From the NCBI GenBank assembly GCA_905209085.1, contig CAJLRM010000001.1, positions 434,001-498,000 of the forward strand: a stretch of 64,000 bases of DNA. Reading direction: 5' to 3'. Made by a program: the position numbers and the translations under genes. A model generated the notes under the pieces. That model had not been told where the DNA came from. It saw only the letters and a list, made by a program, of their open reading frames with translations, and searched no databases. The DNA comes from an uncultured Eubacteriales bacterium. GTDB taxonomy: Bacteria > Bacillota > Clostridia > Christensenellales > Borkfalkiaceae. Each line of letters starts with the position of its first letter. Positions within the stretch are counted from its first letter, which is position 1. This document shows positions 8,114 to 16,435 of the stretch, one piece after another.

Positions 8114-10150
8114 TTATCCTCCTTTTTTCTTTTTGACCGCCTGTCCTATGCTCTTGAATACCCAAGCTATCGCCCGAAACGGTAACTCAATCAGCCAGAA
8201 TATCAAACGCACTATCCCCGGCAATATCCCCGTCAGCTGCAAAAAGATCAATAGTATCACGAGGATCAACAGCGAGAAAAACAGTTTCCGATTATCTTTA
8301 TCCGAGTTTGTATGCAGCGCGCCCGTGGAAGCTCCGCCCGCGTCGATCGGATCGGAAACCACGGGAATCACAAACGTTTCTTCGCCGTTATCGAAAGTCA
8401 GGGAAATGATGTCGAAGCCGAGATACACGTTCATCTGAAACAGCCGCGCGTTCGTATCCCCCGTCTTTATGCCCTGCAATACCCCGTTCCCGTCATAGGG
8501 TATCCCCTCGCTCGCTTCCAGCGCGGAATACTCGCCTACGTCAAACCGTAATAACACCACCGTTTCGTCCTGTTTCGTAGCCGTATCATAAAATTTCTTG
8601 AAATCGTCGTAATCGCTTAACGAGATATACAGTCCGTCGCAGGTGAGCTGCTTGCTCGCTTTGAAATCGCTCGCCTCCACTAAGTGTATCGCTTCTATAT
8701 CGTCGAACGTCGTCGAGGATACGACCCCCGAGCCGCCGAACATTTTTTGCCACCAGCTTTGAGAGATTTTTTCGCTCGTTAAGGACAATTTTTTATCCCG
8801 CGGAATATCCACGACCGTCTTTTTTTCGTCCCAGCGCTCGAACAAAGCCCGACTATACGCATATATCACGCCGTCCGCTTCCAGGTATTCCCCGTTATAC
8901 GGCGGCCGGAACGTCCAGCTCGACGGCACCCAGCCCGAAGGCGCGCCGTCAGGTTTCGGCGTGATATAAGATTTCGGCTTGTCGTATGTATCGTGATAGC
9001 CTTTCATCCATTCGTTTATCTGTTGCCAGGAAACCACGTACTCGTCCGCTTTGTCCTTGCCCCATTCATCCGTAGGCAGCACATACGCGAGATACGGGAT
9101 ATTTTGCGCGCTTGAAACGTTGCAGTTGAACGCAAAACCTTCCTTGTCCGCCGTGGAGGGCGCATATAACCCGTAATCCGTAAACGGAAGTTTATTCGTG
9201 CCCCAAAGCGGTGAAGTGTTTTTCGTCGAATACCCCACGCACTCCAAAAATGCCTTATAGTATTCCTCCGTACCCGTTACCATGCCCCACGCCGTTTTCG
9301 CTTTCAGCCATTCCGCGCGAAGCTCCGAGATCACGCCGTACTGTTCAAATAGTCTATTTGGGACGGCAAAATATACGGTTTGCAAAGTATCCTGCGTATA
9401 GCTGTTTTTCCCGTTCGAGCCTGCGGGACGGTAAAAGGTCTGCTTCAAACCGTTTTCCGTGATTGTAAACACCTCGCCTTTGTATTTCGTATAAGTCAAC
9501 GAGTCGTCGTTCTCGTTTGAGCCGTAGCCTTTGGCATAGCCCGTGTATTCGTAAACCGCGTTCACTTCGTAATCGTGCGGGGAAGTTTCCCCTTGCGTCA
9601 ATAATTCTATGCCGCTCACATGATACACCCGCTTCGAGCTGTTGAGCGATTTCAGCAATTTCGAGCGTTCCTCCGCCGTCAATTCGATTTTATATTTATA
9701 GAACAGCCCTTCATAGCCGCGTTTCTCGCTTCGGCTTAAATACCGCAACGGATATTTACGGTATTCCTCGCCATCCCCAAACGACAGCTCCGCCGTGTTC
9801 CTCGACGCCGTCGCGTCGAACGCGAGCCCTCGCGGATTCCACACGTACAGATACAGTCCGTAATTGCCTTGTTTGTTCTCGTAAAAACTGTAACAGTATT
9901 CCGCCAGCAACAATACAGCGGTCTGTTCTTTTTCGTTAAAAGCGTAATCTTCCAGTGAAAACGCCTTGTCGTCTATCGTAGCAGCCTCTAAATCCTCTAA
10001 TACGTCTGTTTTATCAAATTCGTTAGCGGTTTCCGCATGAGCGGACAGGCGTACCTGCCCGCTCATGACCGTGACTACCGCGAGAAACATTACCGCTATC
10101 ATACAAACCAATTTTCCGATTCGGGTTTCCATGAATTTGTTTTTCTTCAT
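8114..10150 (-). CDS. Large secreted protein with C-terminal anchor, pIII-like adsorption candidate
   Basis: A 678-residue protein with a signal peptide (about 1-40, ending SAHAE), a long extracellular region rich in Tyr, Trp and Gly, and a C-terminal hydrophobic stretch (about 625-665) closed by KKKKGG. This signal peptide, ectodomain and C-terminal anchor layout is that of filamentous-phage pIII receptor-binding proteins, and the gene lies two upstream of the pI-like ATPase. I chose ATG 10150 because GGAGGGTGAG lies directly upstream; an in-frame ATG 54 nt earlier has no such site. No sequence homology to pIII is claimed. Confidence 0.65.
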   Translation of the reverse strand: MKKNKFMETRIGKLVCMIAVMFLAVVTVMSGQVRLSAHAETANEFDKTDVLEDLEAATIDDKAFSLEDYAFNEKEQTAVLLLAEYCYSFYENKQGNYGLYLYVWNPRGLAFDATASRNTAELSFGDGEEYRKYPLRYLSRSEKRGYEGLFYKYKIELTAEERSKLLKSLNSSKRVYHVSGIELLTQGETSPHDYEVNAVYEYTGYAKGYGSNENDDSLTYTKYKGEVFTITENGLKQTFYRPAGSNGKNSYTQDTLQTVYFAVPNRLFEQYGVISELRAEWLKAKTAWGMVTGTEEYYKAFLECVGYSTKNTSPLWGTNKLPFTDYGLYAPSTADKEGFAFNCNVSSAQNIPYLAYVLPTDEWGKDKADEYVVSWQQINEWMKGYHDTYDKPKSYITPKPDGAPSGWVPSSWTFRPPYNGEYLEADGVIYAYSRALFERWDEKKTVVDIPRDKKLSLTSEKISQSWWQKMFGGSGVVSSTTFDDIEAIHLVEASDFKASKQLTCDGLYISLSDYDDFKKFYDTATKQDETVVLLRFDVGEYSALEASEGIPYDGNGVLQGIKTGDTNARLFQMNVYLGFDIISLTFDNGEETFVIPVVSDPIDAGGASTGALHTNSDKDNRKLFFSLLILVILLIFLQLTGILPGIVRLIFWLIELPFRAIAWVFKSIGQAVKKKKGG

Positions 10151-10151
10151 C

Positions 10152-10775
10152 TCACCCTCCTTCCGAGCCGTCAAACGCGCCGAAAACAATGTGGTCGGGA
10201 TCAAGCGTGACCCCCGTCACGGCTACCACCGACACAAACGCTATTGTGATCTCCGCGCTGTAATCTTCGCTGCTCACAACCAACGCGAAATACGGCGTTT
10301 TGCTTTTCAGCTCGGGAACGATTATCGTTTTATTCGGATACAGTGTTTCCAAAACGCCTTTGACCGTCTTTGTTGCCTTCAATGTGAAATACTCGTCCGC
10401 CTGCTCTATTTCAAACGCTTGCGTAAGCTCGCCTTCCGCGCCGTAGTTATACGTCTTTCCGTCCGCCGTGAAATCAAAATTCGTTTCCTTGGTCGTATGG
10501 GGCAATATCTTGACGTGATAGCCTAATTTGTTTTCTTTATTTCCCACGTCGAACAGATATTTTACGTCGAAGCAGTATTCCTCGTTTGCGCTCATTTCGT
10601 AATAGTCTTTATCGTTAAGTATCTTTTCGCCGTTGCACTCGACGTAAAAGGTCTTGAACTCGCTCGTAAATCCGTTCGAAAAATACGCGGCAAACCCGAC
10701 CGCCGCTATGATGAGCAATAATACCACAGCAAGGGATATGATTTTCCCTGCCGTCATTTTAGCTTTGCTTGTCAT
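10152..10775 (-). CDS. Membrane-anchored surface protein ending in a VTGVTLD strand
   Basis: A 207-residue protein with an N-terminal anchor (about 11-31), then a beta-rich domain. Its end reads VTGVTLDPDHIVFG plus a short acidic-glycine tail. That ending resembles the first beta-strand of a Big2 Ig-like domain and recurs at the C-termini of the next three upstream genes. The post-anchor SNGF also recalls its neighbours. The stop is 1 nt before the pIII-like start codon. It is likely a component of the same surface assembly; function unknown. Confidence 0.65.
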   Translation of the reverse strand: MTSKAKMTAGKIISLAVVLLLIIAAVGFAAYFSNGFTSEFKTFYVECNGEKILNDKDYYEMSANEEYCFDVKYLFDVGNKENKLGYHVKILPHTTKETNFDFTADGKTYNYGAEGELTQAFEIEQADEYFTLKATKTVKGVLETLYPNKTIIVPELKSKTPYFALVVSSEDYSAEITIAFVSVVAVTGVTLDPDHIVFGAFDGSEGG

Positions 10776-10788
10776 TTCTCACCTCCTT

Positions 10789-11541
10789 TCAAAACTCCAG
10801 CGTATCGTCTAACGTTACGCCCGTTACTCGTATGGGCGCCCCTTTAAACGTTGCCGAGCATTGTGCCGTAAAGCCCCCGTCCCGCGTCGTCACGATAATA
10901 AGAATCGTATCGCTCCCGAACGCGCGCTTGCACGTCACCTTCGCCGTTCGGTTTCCGTCGCTGATCGGCGTTACCGTTACATAGTCCGTTACGGCATTAT
11001 TTTTCAATGCCGCGTTTTCAGACCATTGCACCGACCAATCCACTTCTTGATTCGTTGCGTTTTTAGGCTCTACCGTCGCCGTCAGCGTTACTATGAGATT
11101 GAGTTTTATATATACGTTTATTGTATTACCCTGTTGAGAATAAAACTTCCCGCCCGTAATGACCCGGAGCGAATAAAACTCTAAATCCTCATCGTACTCT
11201 GTTACCTCCGCCTCTTCGCCGTCATAGCAAATCACCGTGCCGATTTCCAAAGGAATATCCGCAAATAATTCCAGATAGCTGATTTCCGCTGACCCTGACA
11301 ACTCACCTCCTATTTCTACGCTGATTTCTTGGTTTGACGCGGATAAAAAGGACAGCTTTGCGGGCATTAGATAATGCCCGCCATTTTCCACAATGCTGCC
11401 CGTTATACAAGGGGGTCCGGTATTGTTCATACCTACGTTTCTTCTGTTTATCGTACAGCCACAGCCGGTCAGCAACAACGCACAGAACGCTATACTTAAA
11501 ACCAGACTCCCAATCCGCGTTTTTAATAAGCCTCTATTCAT
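10789..11541 (-). CDS. Lipoprotein with Big2-like domain and C-terminal VTGVTLD strand
   Basis: A 250-residue protein with a lipobox, LLTGC, ending near residue 27. After a conserved head (LMPAKLSFLSAS, about 57-68) comes a small beta domain. A Big2-like Ig domain follows: TLTATVEPKNATNQ, VDWSVQW, VTDYVTVTP, then a Cys-containing strand. The chain stops right after VTGVTLDDTLEF, the motif that normally opens the next Big2 repeat. It is a paralogue of the two following upstream genes. It would sit on the outer face of the membrane as a lipoprotein. Confidence 0.7.
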   Translation of the reverse strand: MNRGLLKTRIGSLVLSIAFCALLLTGCGCTINRRNVGMNNTGPPCITGSIVENGGHYLMPAKLSFLSASNQEISVEIGGELSGSAEISYLELFADIPLEIGTVICYDGEEAEVTEYDEDLEFYSLRVITGGKFYSQQGNTINVYIKLNLIVTLTATVEPKNATNQEVDWSVQWSENAALKNNAVTDYVTVTPISDGNRTAKVTCKRAFGSDTILIIVTTRDGGFTAQCSATFKGAPIRVTGVTLDDTLEF

Positions 11542-11552
11542 AACCGCTCACC

Positions 11553-12752
11553 TCAAAACACGATTTTGTCATAATCCACACCCAACGTTTCCGCGACAGT
11601 CACGATGCCCGAAGCGTCAAACGCGATCCCCGTACTCACCGACGAGCTACCGTAAACGCTGCCCTGGTAACTGTAAGTATATTGGATCGTCAGCGTCCCG
11701 TCCTTGTTCGTCCCCGTCGCGTTATTCGCAAAACTGTTGTTATACGTCGAGATCAACGTTGCTACCGACGGATGAAACGATACTGCCATGGGTTGATACT
11801 TCGACGCGGCTTGCCCGTAAACAATCTTGACAGGCAAAACTTTTGGCGCTTCCGAAGACAAATCGTTCCCCTTCGCCCGCATAAGCTGCGTCCCCGACGA
11901 TGTTTGCGTGTCGCTCACAAACGCGTCATACGGCGTCGTGACGCTAAAGCCTGTACCGCTGAACGTTAAATCTTTTTCTACAGCCGATCTCGTGTATGTC
12001 GTTATCGTTCCCGCCGAAGAATTGGTAACGGATTTATGTACCGCGTTCGTCGTTTTTACGTTTTTAACCAGTGTTCCGCCCGTGATCGTAAATGTGTCGG
12101 GCGTAAGCGTACCCGTTCCGTAATTCGGCGTCGCCAAAACCGTGTAACTGGTTTCCGAAGACGAAAACGCGATTTTGGAAGGCGCGGTGATAGAAACCGA
12201 CGTTACACGTTTTACATAATCCACCGTACAGCTCGCCGCCGCGTCCTCGTTCGACTTTGCTTTCGCCGTGATGATCGCTTGCTCACCGAACTCTTTTTTA
12301 CACACAAGCGTCGCGGTGAGCGTATTTGCAGACGGCGTTAAGCTCAGATACTCCGTCACAGCCTTTCCGCTCGCCCAGGCGCTTGCCCCATTCGTCCATT
12401 CCGCTGTCCATAAAACCGTCGGGTCCGTGACGTTCGCGGGCGTTACCGTAGCTGTAATCGTATAGACCGAATCCGCCTGCTCGCTCACGCCGTTCGCCTC
12501 ATATTCCTCGCTCGTGAGCTTTGCGCCCGCCAATTTCATGCCGTTGCTCTTTCCTTCCGTCAGGACGCTGCCTCCGCCTTCGTCCTCCACGGGAATTTCC
12601 GTTGAATCAACGGGGGATTTGTCCCGACGCAGAGCTTTGAAGCCGTCCGTACTGACGCTCAATAAACCCACCGCCAAAAGGATAAGCGCCAAGAATACCA
12701 CTATCCATTTGACTTTATCGCTTTTGACATGGTTTTCAAATTTGTTATCCAT
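11553..12752 (-). CDS. Membrane-anchored Big2-like surface protein (399 residues)
   Basis: An N-terminal anchor (about 14-33) with STDGF behind it, then a Big2-like domain around residues 80-190 (TITATVTPANVTDP, VTEYLSLTP, ASCTVDYVKRVTS). A second, longer beta-sandwich region follows, and the end is LGVDYDKIVF, related to the VTLDD endings of its neighbours. No LPXTG or other sorting signal is present, so it stays anchored by its N-terminus. Spacing to both neighbours is 11 nt. It is likely one of a set of co-expressed structural or adhesive proteins. Confidence 0.7.
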   Translation of the reverse strand: MDNKFENHVKSDKVKWIVVFLALILLAVGLLSVSTDGFKALRRDKSPVDSTEIPVEDEGGGSVLTEGKSNGMKLAGAKLTSEEYEANGVSEQADSVYTITATVTPANVTDPTVLWTAEWTNGASAWASGKAVTEYLSLTPSANTLTATLVCKKEFGEQAIITAKAKSNEDAAASCTVDYVKRVTSVSITAPSKIAFSSSETSYTVLATPNYGTGTLTPDTFTITGGTLVKNVKTTNAVHKSVTNSSAGTITTYTRSAVEKDLTFSGTGFSVTTPYDAFVSDTQTSSGTQLMRAKGNDLSSEAPKVLPVKIVYGQAASKYQPMAVSFHPSVATLISTYNNSFANNATGTNKDGTLTIQYTYSYQGSVYGSSSVSTGIAFDASGIVTVAETLGVDYDKIVF

Positions 12753-12763
12753 TCACCGCCTCC

Positions 12764-13840
12764 TTAAATGATAATAGCGGTATCGTCCAGCGTTACGTCT
12801 TCCACATACGTCTTGAACAGGCTCGCGTCAAAATCAATACGTACAGTCCTGTCAACCGAAGAATAGTTCCCCGTCGTTGCATAGCGGACAGAAAACAATC
12901 CCGCGTCGGTATGCGTTTTTAGCCAAGACAGTACCTCGTTTTTCGTTGCCGGGGACAGGGCGACATATTTAGACGGATTAGACGTTAACGGCTCGCAAAA
13001 CAGCGACAGCAAATTACAGGTCTGTTTTGCCGATGTTTCCGTTTTTGTATAGCCCGCCTCCCGGATTTTTATTTTCTTCGTCAAAGACGTGTTCAAGTCC
13101 GCTAATACCGTTTCGTTGATTTGTATCTCGGGCACAAGCTCTAACGTATCGTCCACCGTATAGGCGGAATACGTATAGGTATAATCGATCACCAGGGTAT
13201 CGTCGGGATTGCCGTAATTGAAACTTCCGTCCGTCAGCGCATCAAATGTCGCGCCGCCCGAAATTTTGCCCGTAATCCCGGTCAATCGCTTCGCAAAATC
13301 CACCGTGCATTCCGCTTTTGCGCCCGCATTTTCCCGCGACGTTACCGTGACTTTAATTTGTGCGCCGAAGTCCTTTAAGCATTGTACCGTTGCCGTGGTG
13401 CTCCCGTCGCTCTGCGGCGTTACCGTGATATAATCCGTAACTGTTTTTCCCGTCGCCCATGCGCTCGACGCATCCACAAATGACACCGACCAATCTACCG
13501 TTTTATTATCCGCCGTAACCGGCTTCACCGTCGCCGTCAGTGTTATACTGTCATACGACGCATTGTTCGCCAGAGCCGACGCCGAACGGAACGTCATCGC
13601 GCGCGGCATTTTATGTATCTCGCCGTTTTCCAGCTCGTTTCCCTCTCCGTCCGTGATAGGCGCGTCTATTTCGGGTGAGATTATTGCGTCTGCCTGCCCT
13701 TGCTCCAAATCGGAAATTCCATGTTTTTGGAAACCGATTACCGACGATGTAATTACGATTGCCGCTACCACGGCTATCGTAAACACAATAGAGAGCCACT
13801 TGAGTTTCGTATGTTTTTTGTTATTTTGAATTTCTTGCAT
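12764..13840 (-). CDS. Membrane-anchored Big2-like surface protein (358 residues)
   Basis: An N-terminal anchor (about 16-35) followed by an acidic linker. Then come the head motif KMPRAMTFRSAS (about 77-88) and a Big2-like domain (TLTATVKPVTADNK, VDWSVSF, VTDYITVTP, AECTVDFAKRLTG). A further beta region ends in VEDVTLDDTAIII. The last 35 residues align with those of the 399-residue neighbour (SSV..IDFDAS then TLDD). It is the first of the four surface genes in transcription order and follows a strong hairpin at 13867-13905. Confidence 0.7.
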   Translation of the reverse strand: MQEIQNNKKHTKLKWLSIVFTIAVVAAIVITSSVIGFQKHGISDLEQGQADAIISPEIDAPITDGEGNELENGEIHKMPRAMTFRSASALANNASYDSITLTATVKPVTADNKTVDWSVSFVDASSAWATGKTVTDYITVTPQSDGSTTATVQCLKDFGAQIKVTVTSRENAGAKAECTVDFAKRLTGITGKISGGATFDALTDGSFNYGNPDDTLVIDYTYTYSAYTVDDTLELVPEIQINETVLADLNTSLTKKIKIREAGYTKTETSAKQTCNLLSLFCEPLTSNPSKYVALSPATKNEVLSWLKTHTDAGLFSVRYATTGNYSSVDRTVRIDFDASLFKTYVEDVTLDDTAIII

Positions 13841-13866
13841 TTTCTTTTTCCTCCTAAAAAAGTTTT

Positions 13867-13905
13867 TGCCGGCTATGACCTAATTTTTATAAGCCATAGC
13901 CGGCA
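13867..13905 (-). promoter_or_regulatory. Strong intercistronic hairpin
   Basis: Perfect 11-bp arms TGCCGGCTATG (13867-13877) and CATAGCCGGCA (13895-13905). Read leftward it is followed by AAAAACTTTTTT, so it is a weak terminator at best. It separates the small early genes from the surface-protein genes and could lower expression of the latter or protect the early mRNA. Confidence 0.6.
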
Positions 13906-13915
13906 TGGTTGCTGT

Positions 13916-14266
13916 TTACGCCTGGCGCAAAAGCATATTCAGCAGCGTTTTATCCGAATCGCGGAACGGCTTTACCTTACACTCGTAAACCTCGCCGTTT
14001 TCGTCCACCGTCCGGATTCCGTAGGTGTTGCCTTTGATGATCTTGCCCGTCGCTTCGTCCTTCATTTCATACGGCGTTAAAAATAAATCCGCTTTATTCT
14101 CGTTCCCGAATACGATATCCAGCACCGTATATCCGCCTTTATCGGGCGGGATTACCGCTACTTTCACGTCTTTTCCTCGCACGGTTCCTTTAATGAAATA
14201 CGAAAAATACGTCTGCTCGTTCATCTCGAACGTTTCGCGTTCTACATAAATTTTCTTGCTTTCCAT
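13916..14266 (-). CDS. Hypothetical protein, candidate ssDNA-binding protein
   Basis: A 116-residue soluble beta-rich protein without membrane segments, second gene of the leftward operon. It has an alternating strand pattern (YFSYFIKGTVRGKDVKVAVI) and a C-terminal helix. Filamentous phages encode a small ssDNA-binding protein (gpV) in such an early position, and size and fold type fit. I see no diagnostic motif, so this is a guess from context. The ribosome binding site (AAGGAG) is good. Confidence 0.5.
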   Translation of the reverse strand: MESKKIYVERETFEMNEQTYFSYFIKGTVRGKDVKVAVIPPDKGGYTVLDIVFGNENKADLFLTPYEMKDEATGKIIKGNTYGIRTVDENGEVYECKVKPFRDSDKTLLNMLLRQA

Positions 14267-14288
14267 AATCTTTTATCTCCTTTTTTAA

Positions 14289-14657
14289 TTACTCAGCGGC
14301 GTCATTTTTCGCCGCTGTACGTTGCGCTTTGGCTTCTGCTTTCGCAGCTTTCGCCTCTGCCTTTGCCTCGGCTTTTGCCGCTTTCGCCGCTTCACGTTCT
14401 TCACGCTTCGCGCGTTTTCTGGAAATTGCCGCCGCTTCTTCCTTGGTTTTGCCTTCGTCCAATGCCTTTTTGTACTTGTAAAGCCCGCTATGGTCGCTCT
14501 GGCACTGTAAGTATCCCGAACGAATCCCCGCTTCATAGTCCGTCAGCTCTTTTCCTTCCTTCGGACCGTGCTGGTGTACTTTCGCTTTCCGTTCGGCGGC
14601 ATAGCTCGCCGCACGTTTGTTCGGCTTTACCCATCTGTTTTCACTATAATCTGCCAA
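14289..14657 (-). CDS. Small basic protein with Ala/Lys-rich helical tail
   Basis: A 122-residue protein starting at TTG 14657, the only start fitting AAGGAG a few bases upstream. The first 75 residues are globular (SGYLQCQSDHSGLYKYKKAL). Residues about 80-122 are a continuous charged A/K/E helix made of AKAEAKA-like repeats. No family is recognised. Being first in the operon and very basic, it may bind nucleic acid. It lies directly downstream of the GTAC repeat array and the candidate promoter. Confidence 0.55.
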   Translation of the reverse strand: MADYSENRWVKPNKRAASYAAERKAKVHQHGPKEGKELTDYEAGIRSGYLQCQSDHSGLYKYKKALDEGKTKEEAAAISRKRAKREEREAAKAAKAEAKAEAKAAKAEAKAQRTAAKNDAAE

Positions 14658-14890
14658 TGTTGTTTTCTCCTTGCCCGGTTTGTCGTTAGCTCAACGATTT
14701 TTTCTTTCGGCGGGAGCTCCGCTCATTTAGTTGTCCTATCAATCCCGTTTTTCTTGTGAGCGTTCCGCCCAGTGCGATTATCTTGCGGCAGTAGCTACCT
14801 TTTATCTTTTCAGACCGCTAAATTTTCTCGCCTCTTTCCTTTCGGATTGATTACGCCGTAAGTATAAGCCCTCTCCCGCCAAAAAACCAG

Positions 14891-14970
14891 AACACCTTGA
14901 GCCAACATTAGGACAACCTTAAGCCAACATTAAGTACAAATTAGGTACATACACGGTACTCTTGGAGTAC
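14891..14970 (-). promoter_or_regulatory. Phased GTAC repeat array upstream of the morphogenesis operon
   Basis: Two 23-nt near-repeats (CCTTRAGCCAACATTARG) are followed by four GTAC sites at 14934, 14945, 14956 and 14967, exactly 11 bp apart. The array lies upstream, in the leftward direction, of TTATACT (near 14860), a -10 candidate without a good -35. That is the arrangement expected of an activator-dependent promoter. The remainder of 14658-14890 holds no gene I can support. Confidence 0.6.
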
Positions 14971-14987
14971 ACCGTTAAAAAAGAAAA

Positions 14988-15013
14988 AAGACGGAGCGTT
15001 TGCTCCGCCTTTT
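14988..15013 (-). terminator. Terminator of the regulator operon
   Basis: Read leftward, GGCGGAGC-AAAC-GCTCCGTC forms an 8-bp stem (one G-T pair) followed by TTTTTT. It separates the regulatory genes from the morphogenesis operon. Confidence 0.8.
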
Positions 15014-15015
15014 TG

Positions 15016-15270
15016 TCATTCTACATATCGTCGCGCATACATACTTGTACGCATACGTTTCCCGTCTATGTTCTGTTTTTCCGACATTCCGTATTCATAC
15101 TCCTTATCCCGCTTTTGCGTGCGAACATAATAGGTATCATAGCTTATCAATACATTATCGTCTTCCATATCTACTTCTATGTCTATGCGTTGTTTGACGA
15201 TATACTTTTTCGTTCGATACACATTCGTCGCGCCCTTGATAAAATCCGGACAAGTTTTCTCTTTTGACAT
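15016..15270 (-). CDS. Small hypothetical protein
   Basis: An 84-residue charged protein behind AAGGAGGT, last gene of the leftward regulatory operon and ending at the terminator. It contains alternating polar/hydrophobic strands (KYIVKQRIDIEVDMEDDNVL) and a basic C-terminus. No known family. Confidence 0.55.
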   Translation of the reverse strand: MSKEKTCPDFIKGATNVYRTKKYIVKQRIDIEVDMEDDNVLISYDTYYVRTQKRDKEYEYGMSEKQNIDGKRMRTSMYARRYVE

Positions 15271-15313
15271 ATTGTACCTCCTTTACCCGCTTTGGCGAGT
15301 GATTTTTATATCT

Positions 15314-15607
15314 CTACCGCAAGTTTGCTTGCAGATAGTCGTAGAGTTTTCCGTTCAAGCGTTTGATCGTTTGCGTGGAATACCGCCACTCGTCTGCTAA
15401 ACTCTCTTGCGTATTGTTTCGGATATACAGTTCTACATATACGTCGTAAATTCGAATAGGCGCGCGCTTTACCGCGTCATTATATCTTTGGACTTTTTCC
15501 GCGATTATATTTGATTCGATTTCGTTTTTCAGTTCGTCAAATCCCTTTTTACGCGAATAGTAATAGCGTATTTCTCTTAAATCCTTCATGATTTCTTGTC
15601 TTGTCAT
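15314..15607 (-). CDS. Phage-type helix-turn-helix regulator
   Basis: A 97-residue protein with an N-terminal helical region (MTRQEIMKDLREIRYYYSRK) and a C-terminal helix-turn-helix: TQESLADEWRYSTQTIKRLN. The layout resembles small phage sigma-like or ArpU-type late activators, which switch on structural operons. It is the best candidate for the protein that reads the GTAC array, but no evidence links the two directly. It lies 10 nt downstream of the next regulator gene, in one operon. Confidence 0.6.
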   Translation of the reverse strand: MTRQEIMKDLREIRYYYSRKKGFDELKNEIESNIIAEKVQRYNDAVKRAPIRIYDVYVELYIRNNTQESLADEWRYSTQTIKRLNGKLYDYLQANLR

Positions 15608-15616
15608 ATTTTTGCC

Positions 15617-15949
15617 TCACGCTCTCGTATCCGGTCGCCCAAACCGATCAATGATTTCCTGCATTTTTTCCCGTTCCTCTCCCCTCAGCCTATTTGCGAT
15701 TGTTTCTAAAAACGCCTTTTGCTCCGGTTTCAGATATTGTTTATTCAAATAATATCCTTCCTCTATATGTACGCCCGCGGAATTACGACGACTGTCCGTA
15801 TAGATCGGGTAAGATAGTGAAAGCTCTTGTATATCGCGGCGGATCGTCCGTTCGCTCACACAGAACTCGAACGCTAAATTGTCGATTTTGTCATGCCGAC
15901 GGCGGCATAACGTATTCAACAGCTCTTGACGCCGTTCTATCGCTTTCAC
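15617..15949 (-). CDS. DeoR/HTH_11-type regulator
   Basis: A 110-residue protein. I start it at GTG 15949 because GGGGGTGAG lies 5 nt upstream; the open frame extends further but has no such site. An N-terminal winged helix is clear: RRQELLNTLCRR, then FCVSERTIRRDIQEL (recognition helix). A short C-terminal region follows, rich in Glu and Arg. It probably acts as a repressor or activator of the element's own promoters. It is followed after 9 nt by the second regulator. Confidence 0.65.
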   Translation of the reverse strand: MKAIERRQELLNTLCRRRHDKIDNLAFEFCVSERTIRRDIQELSLSYPIYTDSRRNSAGVHIEEGYYLNKQYLKPEQKAFLETIANRLRGEEREKMQEIIDRFGRPDTRA

Positions 15950-16048
15950 TTTTCTCACCCCCTTTGCCTTTCTTGACCCTATTTTCTTACTTTGCCCGGA
16001 CAGTTCTTGTCCGCGCAAAAAAAATTTTCTATATTTTTTGCAACGAAA

Positions 16049-16108
16049 AAAGCGCCTTGACAAACAGCGCCTCTATTTTTTAGAGGTTGCTGCTCACCAA
16101 GACGCTTT
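16049..16108. other. Long bulged hairpin between regulator genes
   Basis: Four co-linear helices can stack: AAAGCG/CGCTTT, TTG/CAA, CAGC/GCTG and CCTCTA/TAGAGG around a short T loop. It lies in the 16064-16234 gap and overlaps a TTGACA box on the plus strand. It could be a small RNA, an attenuator or single-stranded DNA structure. Confidence 0.4.
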
Positions 16109-16234
16109 TCGTCCTGCTTTGACGCCCTTCGACGTTTCACGAACACTTATTCTCAATCTATTGACGCACGGATTTACACTTACCCTGTTTCAGCACGACC
16201 GCCGTTTGGATTGAAAACGTTGTTTATTCGATTG

Positions 16235-16417
16235 TTACTCTCCGATTACTTTTATATCGATCTCTTTTCTCTTTTGTTTGTGTAATTTGCTGATAATCGC
16301 TACCCTACACTTCGGACAGGTTCTACGTAAAACCGCATTCCTATCATTATACCCTGTTACCTTATATCCGCAATTCGGACAATACAGTTGTGTAGGCGTT
16401 ACATTATATACATCCAT
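16235..16417 (-). CDS. Small zinc-ribbon protein
   Basis: A 60-residue protein with a four-cysteine zinc ribbon: CPNCG at 13-17 and CPKC at 34-37, then a basic KQKRK tail. Its ribosome binding site is GGAGGATAAG. It follows a second zinc-ribbon gene and belongs to the transcript from the SOS-type promoter. DNA- or RNA-binding is likely, function unknown. Confidence 0.65.
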   Translation of the reverse strand: MDVYNVTPTQLYCPNCGYKVTGYNDRNAVLRRTCPKCRVAIISKLHKQKRKEIDIKVIGE

Positions 16418-16435
16418 CTATGCCCTTATCCTCCC

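Noticed and set aside
14289..14510. CRISPR-like or tandem DNA repeat in the Ala/Lys-rich region
   Set aside because: The periodicity follows codons of an A-K-A-E helix and there are no spacer-like units.
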